From: Enhygromyxa salina
GTDB lineage: Bacteria; Myxococcota_A; Polyangia; Nannocystales; Nannocystaceae
Length of the DNA: 64,000 nt
Direction: 5' to 3'
Assembly: GCF_002994615.1 (NCBI RefSeq)
Contig: NZ_PVNK01000108.1
Location: forward strand, 1 to 64,000
The position numbers and the translations under genes were made by a program. Below the pieces are notes generated by a model. That model had not been told where the DNA came from and searched no databases. It was given only the letters and a program-made list of their open reading frames with translations. Position 1 is the stretch's first letter. Every line of letters starts with the position of its first letter. This document shows, one piece after another, positions 50,831 to 59,696 of the stretch.

Positions 50831-52228
50831 ATGAACCGCAAACATTTTCTCACCTTGGGTCTTTCCTGCTCTCTCGCGCTCGTCTTCGGTTGCGCCGATG
50901 ACTCGGTCGAAGAGGCCGGCCTCAACGACGACACGGGCACCAGCACCGGCACGGGCGACGGCGACGGAGATGGCAGCTCGGCCGAGGGGATGGATATGGA
51001 TCAGGGCGACGGCGACGGCGACCCCGGAGACGGCGACGGCGACACGGGCGACGGCGACGGTGACACGGGCGACGGCGACGGCGACACGGGCGACGGCGAC
51101 GGCGACACGGGGGACGGCGACGGCGACACGGGGGACGGCGACGGCGACACCGGCGACGGCGACGGTGACACGGGCGACGGCGACGGCGACACCACGGGCG
51201 ACGGCGACGGCGACACCGGCACGACGGGCAACCCGGGCGCCTGCCAGGCGCCGTCCGAGTACGTCGACTGCGACGGCACCCCGGACGACCTGACCACCGA
51301 CCCCTTCCAGGCCCTCGGCGTCAACTGTGGCGACGACCCGGCGAGCACCGTCATCGCCGAGAACACGACGATGAACTCGAACAACGACAACGCCTGGCGC
51401 ATCGCCACGCAGTTCGGTAGCGCCGACGGCGACAACTACAACGGCAAGCTGTGGGCGGCCAACGACGCCGACTGGGAGAACCCGGACATGGAGGTGATCG
51501 ACGCGAACACCTCGACGGCGATCCTGGTCCTCTCGACCGGCGTGGTCGAGGAAGCCGACGACCAGGGCGTGGTCATCGAGGCCCCTGGCTCGCAAGGCGG
51601 CAACGGCGACAACGGGAACGAGGACAACGGCGGCCTGCCGGACCCGCTGTCGGCGAACTACGGGTCGAACATGGGGATGGGCGGCACGCCCTTCGAGGAC
51701 TGCGATCTGGCCAACGACTGCTCGGACAGCCTCTACGAGCACTGGTACGTGAACGGGTGGAGCGACCCCAACGACAAGCTCTGGATGCAGATGGACCTTC
51801 AGGTCCCGGTCGAGACCGAGGGCTACGTGTTCGACTTCGCCTACTTCTCGTCCGAGTTCCCGGCCTGGTACGAGACCGCGTTCAACGACCTGTTCATCGC
51901 GTGGTCGACGTCCGAGAGCTACACGGGCAACATCACCTTCGTGAACGACGCGCCGCTGACGATCACCTCGCTCGAGGACGCGAACGCGTTTCAGTACAAG
52001 GACGACGCGCCGGAGCTCGCGGGCACCGGCTTCGAAGGCAACGCGGGCACCGGGTGGTTCGTCGCGCGCGGCTCGGTCGTCCCCGAGGAGACCTTCCAGC
52101 TGACCTTCTTCATCGCGGACATGGAGGACAGCCAACTGGCGACGGGCGTGTTGCTCGACAACCTCCGCTGGGAGTGCGCGGGTTGCATCCCCAACGAGGT
52201 CAACAACTGCGGCATCCAGCCGCAGTGA
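50831..52228 (+). CDS. Choice-of-anchor-L lipoprotein with GD linker, paralogue 1
   Basis: A 465-residue lipoprotein (CSLALVFGCADDS). A linker of about 85 residues is built from DGDGDTG units, encoded by near-perfect 18-bp tandem repeats at about 51000-51230. The C-terminal domain (about 140-465) carries the choice-of-anchor-L pattern: DPFQALGVNCGDDPASTVIA, TAILVLSTGVVEE, YVFDFAYFSSEFPAWY, YTGNITFVNDAPLTITSLED and the end CIPNEVNNCGIQPQ. These domains occur in large surface proteins of Bacteroidota and myxobacteria; the ligand is unknown. A close paralogue follows at 52431. Confidence 0.85.
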   Translation: MNRKHFLTLGLSCSLALVFGCADDSVEEAGLNDDTGTSTGTGDGDGDGSSAEGMDMDQGDGDGDPGDGDGDTGDGDGDTGDGDGDTGDGDGDTGDGDGDTGDGDGDTGDGDGDTGDGDGDTTGDGDGDTGTTGNPGACQAPSEYVDCDGTPDDLTTDPFQALGVNCGDDPASTVIAENTTMNSNNDNAWRIATQFGSADGDNYNGKLWAANDADWENPDMEVIDANTSTAILVLSTGVVEEADDQGVVIEAPGSQGGNGDNGNEDNGGLPDPLSANYGSNMGMGGTPFEDCDLANDCSDSLYEHWYVNGWSDPNDKLWMQMDLQVPVETEGYVFDFAYFSSEFPAWYETAFNDLFIAWSTSESYTGNITFVNDAPLTITSLEDANAFQYKDDAPELAGTGFEGNAGTGWFVARGSVVPEETFQLTFFIADMEDSQLATGVLLDNLRWECAGCIPNEVNNCGIQPQ

Positions 52229-52430
52229 GCGGCGCCTGACCGAAACAGCGCTCGCTGCTCTCGGCGAGCACGAGCGCTGTGGTCTGCATTACATACCCCG
52301 ATCGATCTAAAATCTCAGAGCTCTGGATCGCTCGAATTTGCGTCGTTGACGGGCCAAATTGCGTGCGCACGCGCTGCGCTTTGCGACGGGTTCCTCTTGT
52401 ACAATCCTCGCTCACGCAAGAGGCCCTGAT

Positions 52431-53837
52431 ATGACCAAAAAAACGATCCTGACTCTCAGCTTCTGTTCACTCGCCCTGACCGTCGGCTGCGCCGACGACG
52501 TCGGCGACGTCGGGTCCGACGCCGGTGACACCGGTACCAGCACTGACTCCGGCGACGGCGACGGCGACGGTGACTCGGCCGAGGGCATGGACATGGACCA
52601 GGGTGACATGGGCGACGGCGACGGCGACCCTGGTGATGGAGACGGCGACGGCGACACGACCGGCGACGGCGACACGACCGGAGACGGTGACGGCGACACG
52701 ACCGGAGACGGCGACACGACCGGCGACGGCGACGGCGACACGACCGGAGACGGCGACGGCGACACGACCGGAGACGGCGACGGCGACACGACCGGCGACG
52801 GCGACGGCGGCACGACGACGGGCAACAACAACGGCTGCCAGGCGCCCGACGCCTACATCGACTGCGACGGCCCGGCCAACGACCTGACGACCGATCCCTT
52901 CGAGGCCCTGGGCATCAACTGCCCCGGCGGCGACGCGACGAACACCATCATCGCAGAGAACACGATGATCAATTCGAACAACGCCAACGCCTATCGGGTC
53001 GCGGCGCAGTTCGGCACCGCAGACGCGCCCGACGACGAGAACCGCTACAACAACAAGAAGTGGGCGGCGAGCCTCGACGTGTGGGTCAACCCGGACGACG
53101 AGGAGATCCCGCCGAACACCTCGACGGGCATCCTGATCCTCTCGACGGGCGTGGTCGCGCAGCGCGACGGCGACGGCGTGGTCATCGAGCAAAGCGGCTC
53201 GCAGACGGGCAACGGCGACAACGGCAACAACGACAACGGCGGGCTGCCGGCCCCGATGTCGGCCCAGCTCGGGTCGAACATGGGGATGGGCGGCACGCCC
53301 TTCGAGGACTGCGATCTGGTCAACGACTGCTCGGACAGCCTCTACGAGCACTGGTACGTGAACGAGTGGAACAATCCCAACGACATGTTGTGGATGCAGA
53401 TGGACCTGACCGTGCCGGCCCAGACCGAGGGCTATGTCTTCGACTTCGCCTACCAGTCGTCGGAGTTCCCGCTCTACTACAACATGCAGTACAACGATCT
53501 GCTGATCGTCTGGTCGACCTCGGAGAGCTACACGGGGAACATCACCTTCGTGAACGACGCGCCGCTGACGATCACCTCGCTCGAGGACGCGGGGGCGTTC
53601 GCGTTCAAGGACAACGCGCCTGAGCTCGCGGGCACGGGCTTCGAGGGGCACGCAGCCACGGACTGGTTCACGGCGCGCGGATCCGCGGTGCCTGAGGAGA
53701 CCTTCCAGCTGACCTTCTTCATCGCGGACATGGCGGACAGCATCCTGGCGACGGGCGCGCTGCTCGACAACTTCCGCTGGGAGTGCGCAGGCTGCATCCC
53801 CAACGAGGTCAACAACTGCGGGATCCTGCCGCAGTAG
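52431..53837 (+). CDS. Choice-of-anchor-L lipoprotein with GD linker, paralogue 2
   Basis: A 468-residue lipoprotein (LALTVGCADDV) with the same layout as its neighbour. The linker has DTTGDG units instead of DTGDGDG. The C-terminal domain is largely identical (GGTPFEDCDLVNDCSDSLYE, YTGNITFVNDAPLTITSLED, the end CIPNEVNNCGILPQ). The DNA identity in the 3' half is high, pointing to recent tandem duplication or gene conversion, while the linkers have evolved separately. The 200-bp spacer has its own AT-rich promoter-like stretch (about 52290-52350), so it may be expressed independently. Confidence 0.85.
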   Translation: MTKKTILTLSFCSLALTVGCADDVGDVGSDAGDTGTSTDSGDGDGDGDSAEGMDMDQGDMGDGDGDPGDGDGDGDTTGDGDTTGDGDGDTTGDGDTTGDGDGDTTGDGDGDTTGDGDGDTTGDGDGGTTTGNNNGCQAPDAYIDCDGPANDLTTDPFEALGINCPGGDATNTIIAENTMINSNNANAYRVAAQFGTADAPDDENRYNNKKWAASLDVWVNPDDEEIPPNTSTGILILSTGVVAQRDGDGVVIEQSGSQTGNGDNGNNDNGGLPAPMSAQLGSNMGMGGTPFEDCDLVNDCSDSLYEHWYVNEWNNPNDMLWMQMDLTVPAQTEGYVFDFAYQSSEFPLYYNMQYNDLLIVWSTSESYTGNITFVNDAPLTITSLEDAGAFAFKDNAPELAGTGFEGHAATDWFTARGSAVPEETFQLTFFIADMADSILATGALLDNFRWECAGCIPNEVNNCGILPQ

Positions 53838-53906
53838 CTTCAGAGCCCCCACTGCGCGGCCGGTCGCTCCTCGCGGCCGGCCGCTCGTCGATCGGCCCCT
53901 GTCTCT

Positions 53907-53948
53907 CCCAACCTCGAGGGCCCAACCTCGAGGGCCCAACCTCGAGGG
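53907..53948. repeat. Triple 14-bp tandem repeat
   Basis: Three perfect copies of CCCAACCTCGAGGG lie between the anchor-L gene and the convergent GT-C-like gene. Each unit contains the palindrome CCTCGAGG. Upstream (about 53850-53885) is a hairpin-forming CGCGGCCGGTCGCTCCTCGC sequence that also appears at about 43805. Confidence 0.85.
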
Positions 53949-53955
53949 AGGGCCT

Positions 53956-56900
53956 TCACAGCTCCGCGGGGCCGAGGCCCTGGTGGCGGGCGAAGAGGGC
54001 GATGTCGCGGAGCTCGATGGCGCCGCCTGTGGGGCTGACGAGCTCGACGCGCAGTTGGGCGCGATCTTGGCGAGGGCGCCAGGTGATCGGGGCGCCGATC
54101 CAGCTGCCCTTGCGCATGGGTGGAGGGTGGAGGGTGCCGATGCGGTGCTTGTCGGCGTAGATGTGGAGCTCGGAGTCGGCGTGGGTCCAGGTCCCGGCCA
54201 GGGTCACGAGGACATCGAGGGGGCGGGGGCGGCCGAGCTCGCCAAGGGGGAGGTCGATCGGGGCGAAGGTCAGGGACATCCCGGCGGGCAGGACCAGGGC
54301 GAGGCCGGCGAGCTCGGGCGGGGGGCTGGTGCCGGGGCGGTAGCGCGAGAGGCTGCGGCCGGCGACCCAGGTCGTGGGCTCGATCGGGTGACCGAGCTTC
54401 TTTGCCGGGGCGATGGTCATGAGCTCGACCTGGGTGGGGTCGAGCTCGAACACGCCGCTGCGTTCACGCGGCAACAGGTAGAGGTGGTCGACGCGACCGT
54501 AGGGGCAGTCGCGGGGGCCGAGGGCGTCGTCGGGTAAGGCGGCGCCGAGCAGCTCGATCGTGAGGGTCTCGCCGACGGGCTCGTCGGCTCGTCGCGGCAG
54601 GGGGATCGGGGCCGGGCCGAGGGTCGCGCGGGGGTGTGGGCGCAGGCCGGGCGGTGGCTCGACCGGGGTCGGGACGCCGTCGATCGTCAGTGACCAGCTC
54701 GGGATCCGCCGGGCCATGCGGGGGTTGGCCCCGCCCGCGACCACGACCACGTGCGTCGACCATGCCGAGCGCGGGACCACGAGCTCGAGCGGGCGATCCG
54801 GTGAGACGCAGGTCCGGCCGTCGTCGTGGAGGCCGCCGCGGATCGTCACGCCCGTCGCCGAGTCGAGCTCGAAGCGCTCGATCCGGGCGTAGGCGCGGGG
54901 ATCGACCCGGAGCTCGAGCAGGGCCATGCGCAGCTCGTGACGGGCGACGCGGGTCGGGAGCTGATCGGGGACCGGCGTCAGCGCGTGGACGAAGAGCTCG
55001 AGCGTGGCCGCGCGCTCGACGACGAAGGGCGCCCACAGCTGCTCGTCGAGCAAGGCGACGCGGGTGCCGTCTTCGCGCGTGTGCTGGTGCGCGGCCTCGT
55101 TGACCAGCAAGAACACAGGCGGCGGAGCTTCGCCGCGGCGCCCGGGTCCGGCGACGAGCAGCTCCCACGCGCTGATCCACGCGTCCTCGCGCGTGCGATA
55201 GGGCAGAACCTCGACGCCGTGGGCCATGGCCAGCGCGCCGCCGACTTGGTTGTGGGTGTGGCCGTTGTGCCAGCCCTCGCCGCCCGCGATCACGACCGCG
55301 CCCTCGGGCAGGCGCGCGGCCAGCCAGTCGACCGCCTCGCCCGCGGCCGCGTGCTCGCGCAGGCGCAGCTGTGGGTAGCGAAGGCCCGGACCGACGACCG
55401 ACCACAGCAGCCCGAGCGCCGCGACGATGCCCAGGCCTCCGGCGATGCGTCGGCGGAGCGTGGATCCGTCGAGCGCCGCGCGGGGCCCCGCGAGCCAGCG
55501 AACGCCGGCCTCGATCGCCGCCGTGGCTGCGAGCGCGGCCGCGGGCAGCAGCTCGGGCACGAGGTAGCGACCGTAGTAGAAGAAGGCCAGGGTCGGGAGC
55601 TGGCGCGGGGCGTAGAGCAGCGCCGTGGCCGGGACGATCGCCGCGAGCGCGACCAGCCAGACCTGCTCCGGCCGCGGTCGCCAGCGCCGAGCCACGAGGA
55701 TCGTCCCGACGCCCGCCCACGCGAGCAGCGGGAGCCCGAGCAAGATCGGCGCGGCGTCGAGGCGGCTGTAGGGTCGACCCGGCGGGGCCGCGCTGCGGAG
55801 CGACCACCACAAGACCACGGCCCCGAGACACGCGAGCCCGAGCAGCCGAGGCATCAGCGCGATCACGGCGCTCTTGGTCGCGTCGCAGGGCCCGAGCTCG
55901 CGGTCGACGACGAACCAGCCGACGGCCGCGAGCGCGGCGATCGTCACGAGCGAGACCGGGCCGAGGCCGACGCCCGGAATGCGGCGCAGGATCTCGTCAT
56001 GAATGTAGGGATAGCTGGTCAGGGCGTGGACGATCACGCTCGCGACCAAGGCGCCGAGGACCAGGTAGGCAGCCCGGAAGCTGGCGGCCTTTTCAGCCCT
56101 GCGCGGGCGCAGCCACAACAGCGCGAGCACGACCGGCAACACCAGCAGCGCGTTGCCTCGCACGCCCGCACACAGCCCCAGCGCCGCCGCGGCGGTCCAC
56201 GCACCCGAGCGCTCGCGCTCGACCCCGTCGCGCATCCGCAGCGCGGCGAGCACGGCCGCCCACTCGAACAGCGCCATCGGGTTCTCGCTCAAGGGCGTGC
56301 GCCCGGTCCAGATCGCCAGCGGTGAGCCGGCGACCAGCGCGACCGCCAGCGCAGCCCAGGGTCCCCGCGGCCACAGCCGCCGCGCGCAGGAGGCCAGGCA
56401 CAGCAGCCACAGCCCGCTGGTCCACGCGACCGCGAGCCCCATTCGTTCGACCCCAAACGCCGCGCCCGTGGCGGCCAGCAGCATCGGGTGGACATGAAAG
56501 AACTGCGGGATGACCTCGCCGGCCTCGCGATCGCCGAGGTAGGTCCCGGGTCGGTAGGCGCCGTCGTAGCGATCGGCTCGCCATGGCGCGTCGCTGATCG
56601 GATAGAGCCCGAGGATGTCGAGGGCGCCAGCGGTCGAGGGATCGGCCGCGAGCTCGCGCCCGGCGGTCGCGAGCTGCGAGTCTCGCCACCCGAGCGCGCC
56701 GGTTCGCAGGCTCATCTGTGCTCGAAGCACGTAAGTGCCCTGATCGCGACCGGCGAGCGCCGCGGGGATCGTCGGCTGGCGCAGCCCGATCCCCGCGGCC
56801 ACGACCGCGAGCAGGATCAGCGTGTGGAGCAGGGGAGCCGGGCGCTCGACCGGGGGCGCTCGCTCGCGCTCGACCGCCCAGGGCCAGCAGGCCAGGGCCA

Positions 56901-57114
56901 GGAGGGCGAGGGCGAGGGCGAGCTTGGGGGCCTCGAGCTCGCCAGCCCAGGCGAGGATCGTCGCGGCGACCCCGACGAGGCCAGCATGGAGGGCGAGGGT
57001 GAGCACCCAGTCATCGAGGCCCAGCCGCGCCCGTCGTCGTCGGCGACGCGCGAGCAGGCTCAGCGCGAGGGCCAGCAGCGCGGCGATCATCGCGACGGAC
57101 ACCGGGCCGAACAT
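53956..57114 (-). CDS. Large GT-C-like membrane protein
   Basis: A protein of about 1,052 residues. The first 600 residues hold about 13 membrane helices. An acidic loop after an early helix (AALAGRDQGTYVLRAQMSLR, then HVHPMLLAATGAAFGVERMG) resembles the GT-C fold of ArnT/PMT-type polyprenyl-phosphate sugar transferases (GT39/GT83). The C-terminal 400 residues are soluble, with beta-rich segments facing the periplasm. ATG at 57114 (MFGPVSVAMIAAL) begins at the first helix; the frame stays open upstream into the opposite gene. The likely role is glycosylation of a lipid or protein at the outer face of the inner membrane. No glycan genes are adjacent, so the acceptor is unknown. Confidence 0.7.
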   Translation of the reverse strand: MFGPVSVAMIAALLALALSLLARRRRRRARLGLDDWVLTLALHAGLVGVAATILAWAGELEAPKLALALALLALACWPWAVERERAPPVERPAPLLHTLILLAVVAAGIGLRQPTIPAALAGRDQGTYVLRAQMSLRTGALGWRDSQLATAGRELAADPSTAGALDILGLYPISDAPWRADRYDGAYRPGTYLGDREAGEVIPQFFHVHPMLLAATGAAFGVERMGLAVAWTSGLWLLCLASCARRLWPRGPWAALAVALVAGSPLAIWTGRTPLSENPMALFEWAAVLAALRMRDGVERERSGAWTAAAALGLCAGVRGNALLVLPVVLALLWLRPRRAEKAASFRAAYLVLGALVASVIVHALTSYPYIHDEILRRIPGVGLGPVSLVTIAALAAVGWFVVDRELGPCDATKSAVIALMPRLLGLACLGAVVLWWSLRSAAPPGRPYSRLDAAPILLGLPLLAWAGVGTILVARRWRPRPEQVWLVALAAIVPATALLYAPRQLPTLAFFYYGRYLVPELLPAAALAATAAIEAGVRWLAGPRAALDGSTLRRRIAGGLGIVAALGLLWSVVGPGLRYPQLRLREHAAAGEAVDWLAARLPEGAVVIAGGEGWHNGHTHNQVGGALAMAHGVEVLPYRTREDAWISAWELLVAGPGRRGEAPPPVFLLVNEAAHQHTREDGTRVALLDEQLWAPFVVERAATLELFVHALTPVPDQLPTRVARHELRMALLELRVDPRAYARIERFELDSATGVTIRGGLHDDGRTCVSPDRPLELVVPRSAWSTHVVVVAGGANPRMARRIPSWSLTIDGVPTPVEPPPGLRPHPRATLGPAPIPLPRRADEPVGETLTIELLGAALPDDALGPRDCPYGRVDHLYLLPRERSGVFELDPTQVELMTIAPAKKLGHPIEPTTWVAGRSLSRYRPGTSPPPELAGLALVLPAGMSLTFAPIDLPLGELGRPRPLDVLVTLAGTWTHADSELHIYADKHRIGTLHPPPMRKGSWIGAPITWRPRQDRAQLRVELVSPTGGAIELRDIALFARHQGLGPAEL

Positions 57115-57191
57115 ACGACGTGTCCGGACAAAAAAGCGCGATTTCATCCGCCCTGACCCGCCGCTTCCCTCGTCGCGGGCGACGCGGCACA

Positions 57192-57689
57192 ATGGAGGCT
57201 GTGCCGGAGCTAGACGTGCGGCTCGAGGACGAGGCCTTGTTCATCGTGCCGGCTTCGGGGGCGCTGTGGATCTACGACTTTGGCAACAAGACCGAGGTCT
57301 TGCGCGACGCCAACGAAGGCAACTCGGGCCCGGTGTTTCAGGTCGCGCAGGCCACGGCCGGCGACATGAAATTGTTCCTGGTCCTGCCGACCTTCGCCGC
57401 GGCCTCGCTGGCGGCGCAAGACCGGATCTTCTCCATGCTGGCCGAGCACGACGCCGAGCGCCCGGTCGCCCTGGTCGTCGAGCAGCAAGAGGGCCGCGTG
57501 GTGATCGTCGCGGGTGACGCAGAGCTCGTCGCGCCGGCGGCGGCCACGGCCGCCGTGGTTCGGACCTGCTGGGAGTGGGACGAGTCCGAGAGCTTCTCGA
57601 TCAACGTCGACCAGCGCGAGTATGGCGTCGTGGCCAAGCACGACGGTCAGACCTGGACGGCCGCGGTCCATCGCGCTCGACCCAAGTAG
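57192..57689 (+). CDS. Small hypothetical protein
   Basis: A 165-residue cytoplasmic-looking protein without a recognised family. Its start (MEAVPELDVRLEDEALFIVP) runs into GALWIYDFGNKTEVLRDANE and later RPVALVVEQQEGRVVIVAGD, which is mostly alternating beta strands. ATG at 57192 is used; the frame extends upstream to 57120 but would approach the divergent gene's start. Its 3' end overlaps the annotated 3' end of the convergent kinase by 89 bp, another sign that the kinase tail is not native. Confidence 0.6.
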   Translation: MEAVPELDVRLEDEALFIVPASGALWIYDFGNKTEVLRDANEGNSGPVFQVAQATAGDMKLFLVLPTFAAASLAAQDRIFSMLAEHDAERPVALVVEQQEGRVVIVAGDAELVAPAAATAAVVRTCWEWDESESFSINVDQREYGVVAKHDGQTWTAAVHRARPK

Positions 57690-58761
57690 CCCCGCCGCTG
57701 CCTTTGTCGCCCGTCGGGGGCGCGCGGCGCGGGTCGCCGCTCTGGCGCCGCGCCCGTGCGCGCATGCACGCAGGCCAGGAGAGCGCAGGCCAGGAGAGAG
57801 CCGCGAGGGCTCGGCTCCTCGCTCCCCATGGGTAGGTCCATGAGGTCCATGGAGAGAGGCCTGCTCGGCCGTCGGCGCGAGCTCGACCACGAAGGAAGGA
57901 CCGCACCGGCGCGAGCCTGGCGGGGGAGGCGAGCCGCGCGAGGGCTTGGCTCGCGGTCCCGCGCTGCTCGGGATCACCAGCGAGCATGGTCCGACACAGC
58001 TCGAGGAGGTCGGCGTCGGCCTGTGATGTGCGGAGGGCTGGATCGGGCGCGTGGTCCTCGACCTTGGCCGCGAGGATGTCCTGAGCCGCGCCCATGAATG
58101 GCCACGCGCCGCACAGGCACTCGTAGAGCATCACGCCGACGGCGTAGAGATCGGCGGCGGGGCCCGTCTGACCCTGGCGAGCTTGCTCTGGGGCCATGTA
58201 GGCCGGCGTTCCGACGAGCCCGCGCTCGATCGGGTCGCCCGCGTCCGCGTCGCAGACCAGGCCGAGGTCGAGGACGACGACGCGCCCGCTTGGGGTCACG
58301 AGCACGTTCGAGGGCTTGAGATCTCGGTGAACGTAGCCGCGCTGGTGGAGGTGCTCGAGCGCCGCGAGCAGCTGGCGCAGCGCCCGGCGGAGGCGGAGCT
58401 GGTTGGGCAGCTGACCGGCGCGAGTCTGCTGGCGCACGTACTCGACGAAGGGCACGCCGTCGATCAGCTCCATCGTGAAGAAGGCCTCGCCCTCGGCGGG
58501 CATGACCAGCTCGCGCGGCTTGACGAAGTTTGGGTGCTCGACGCTCTCGAGCGCGCGAAACTCTTGCTCGAGGCGCAGCAGCGCCCGGCCGTGGTCGGGG
58601 CGGAGGACCTTGAGGGCCACCCGCTCACCGGTCGCGCGCGAGCGGGCCGCGAACACCTGACCCATGGACCCGGCGCCGACGAGCCGCTCGAGCTCATAGT
58701 CACCAAGGAGCTCGCCAAGGACCGGCTCGTGGCCGCGGGCCACGCGATCGGCGAGCTTCAT
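57601..58761 (-). CDS. Ser/Thr protein kinase, C-terminus probably eroded
   Basis: The kinase domain is complete: GAGSMGQVFAARS (glycine loop), VALKVLRPD (Lys), HRDLKPSNVLV, DLGLVCD in place of DFG, GTPAYMAPEQ and DLYAVGVMLYE. After about residue 265 (ARLASPARLAPVRSFLRGRA) the sequence loses normal composition, turns Arg/Trp-rich, contains ALSWPALSWPA from a 12-bp DNA repeat and overlaps the opposite gene. Related myxobacterial kinases continue there into a large AAA/TPR region (PknK type), so this gene has likely lost it. ATG at 58761 is used; the frame is open to a TTG at 58872. Confidence 0.75.
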   Translation of the reverse strand: MKLADRVARGHEPVLGELLGDYELERLVGAGSMGQVFAARSRATGERVALKVLRPDHGRALLRLEQEFRALESVEHPNFVKPRELVMPAEGEAFFTMELIDGVPFVEYVRQQTRAGQLPNQLRLRRALRQLLAALEHLHQRGYVHRDLKPSNVLVTPSGRVVVLDLGLVCDADAGDPIERGLVGTPAYMAPEQARQGQTGPAADLYAVGVMLYECLCGAWPFMGAAQDILAAKVEDHAPDPALRTSQADADLLELCRTMLAGDPEQRGTASQALARLASPARLAPVRSFLRGRARADGRAGLSPWTSWTYPWGARSRALAALSWPALSWPACMRARARRQSGDPRRAPPTGDKGSGGATWVERDGPRPSRSDRRAWPRRHTRAGRR

Positions 58762-59498
58762 CGCGGGCGCCGCAGACAACCCGCTGAACGACTCGAGCTG
58801 CGGGTCGTACCAGGTGTTGAGCGACGCCGCCGGGATGAGGCTCAGCGCGTGCGAGTGGTCAAGGGGTGACAATTTGCAAGGACCTTAGTCGATATCGACG
58901 CTGGCGGAACTGGTCGGGAGATCAATAACAGCCGGTCTGTTTGTAATCGAACTCATGGTGTGACCATTGGTTCAAATCGGTGTTCCAACGCCCAGCCTCG
59001 GGTCTGCTGCAGCGTCTGGGGCCTCGCTTCTCGGTGTCTGCGGCGCCGGGGTAGAGTCCAAAATATTTGCGCCCAAGCGAGGCTTTGGCGACCAAAGTGG
59101 CCAACGTGCTGATGGACAGTTCCTGTACCATCGGACATGTCCTTTGGCACGTAAATCAGCGTAGTTTCCTGCGACTGTCGTGAATGGGGAACAGCGGAAA
59201 CGGGCACATTGCCGCTACGGGGCAGATTTCCTCAGATCCGCTCACTTGCGTCTCGGTGACAGGTCAGGGCGAAAACTCGGCCGGCCAGGATTCGGCCGCG
59301 ACGATCGTCCCGACTCCGCTCGGCGTGGGCCTCGGCGACCCCAGAAGTGCCTGGCGGCGAGGCACCCGCCCGCCCGCTCGGCGTGGGCCTCGGCGAGCCC
59401 AGATGTGCCTGGCGGCGTGAACTCAAACGGGTGAGTGACGTACTCTGGGCCGCGCTGGGGTTCTCCCAAATCAAGCGCTGAGTCGAAGAAGCTGAGTG
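58762..59498. other. Intergenic region with a 58-bp direct repeat, no gene
   Basis: No gene is convincing between the kinase and MITE copy E. At 59316-59418 there are two copies of a unit of about 44 bp (CCGCTCGGCGTGGGCCTCGG.. to ..GTGCCTGGCGGCG) spaced 58 bp apart. The stretch 58880-59260 is less GC-rich than coding DNA here and may contain the kinase promoter and remains of older sequence. Confidence 0.55.
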
Positions 59499-59696
59499 CT
59501 AGCAGCCCGGGGTGCAATGCATCGTGTCGCCTCGCGCCGGAATGTTCGCCGAGGGCGCGAAGCCAAAACGCCGTTGTACCGGGCGTACTGCAAGTTTTGG
59601 CGACAAAGCCCTCGGCGAAAAGGCCAAGCGAGGCGGCGCGAGGCATTGCACCCCGGGCTGCTAGCACCCCGGGCTGCTAGCACCCCGGGCTGCTAG
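59499..59696. repeat. MITE-like palindromic element, copy E, with two extra terminal units
   Basis: A complete 166-bp copy (59499-59664) in the orientation of copy B. It is followed by two further perfect copies of its last 16 bp, CACCCCGGGCTGCTAG, at 59665-59680 and 59681-59696. The final CTAG contains the TAG stop codon of selO (59693-59695, minus strand). The end amplification looks like repeated terminal slippage or aborted excision. Confidence 0.9.

Noticed and set aside
51000-51230. Regular short repeats that could suggest a CRISPR array
   Set aside because: Units are 6-18 bp without unique spacers, and they encode the GD linker in frame.
58953-59434. Several short frames between the kinase and MITE copy E
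   Set aside because: All overlap each other on both strands, have low-complexity products and cross the 58-bp direct repeat.
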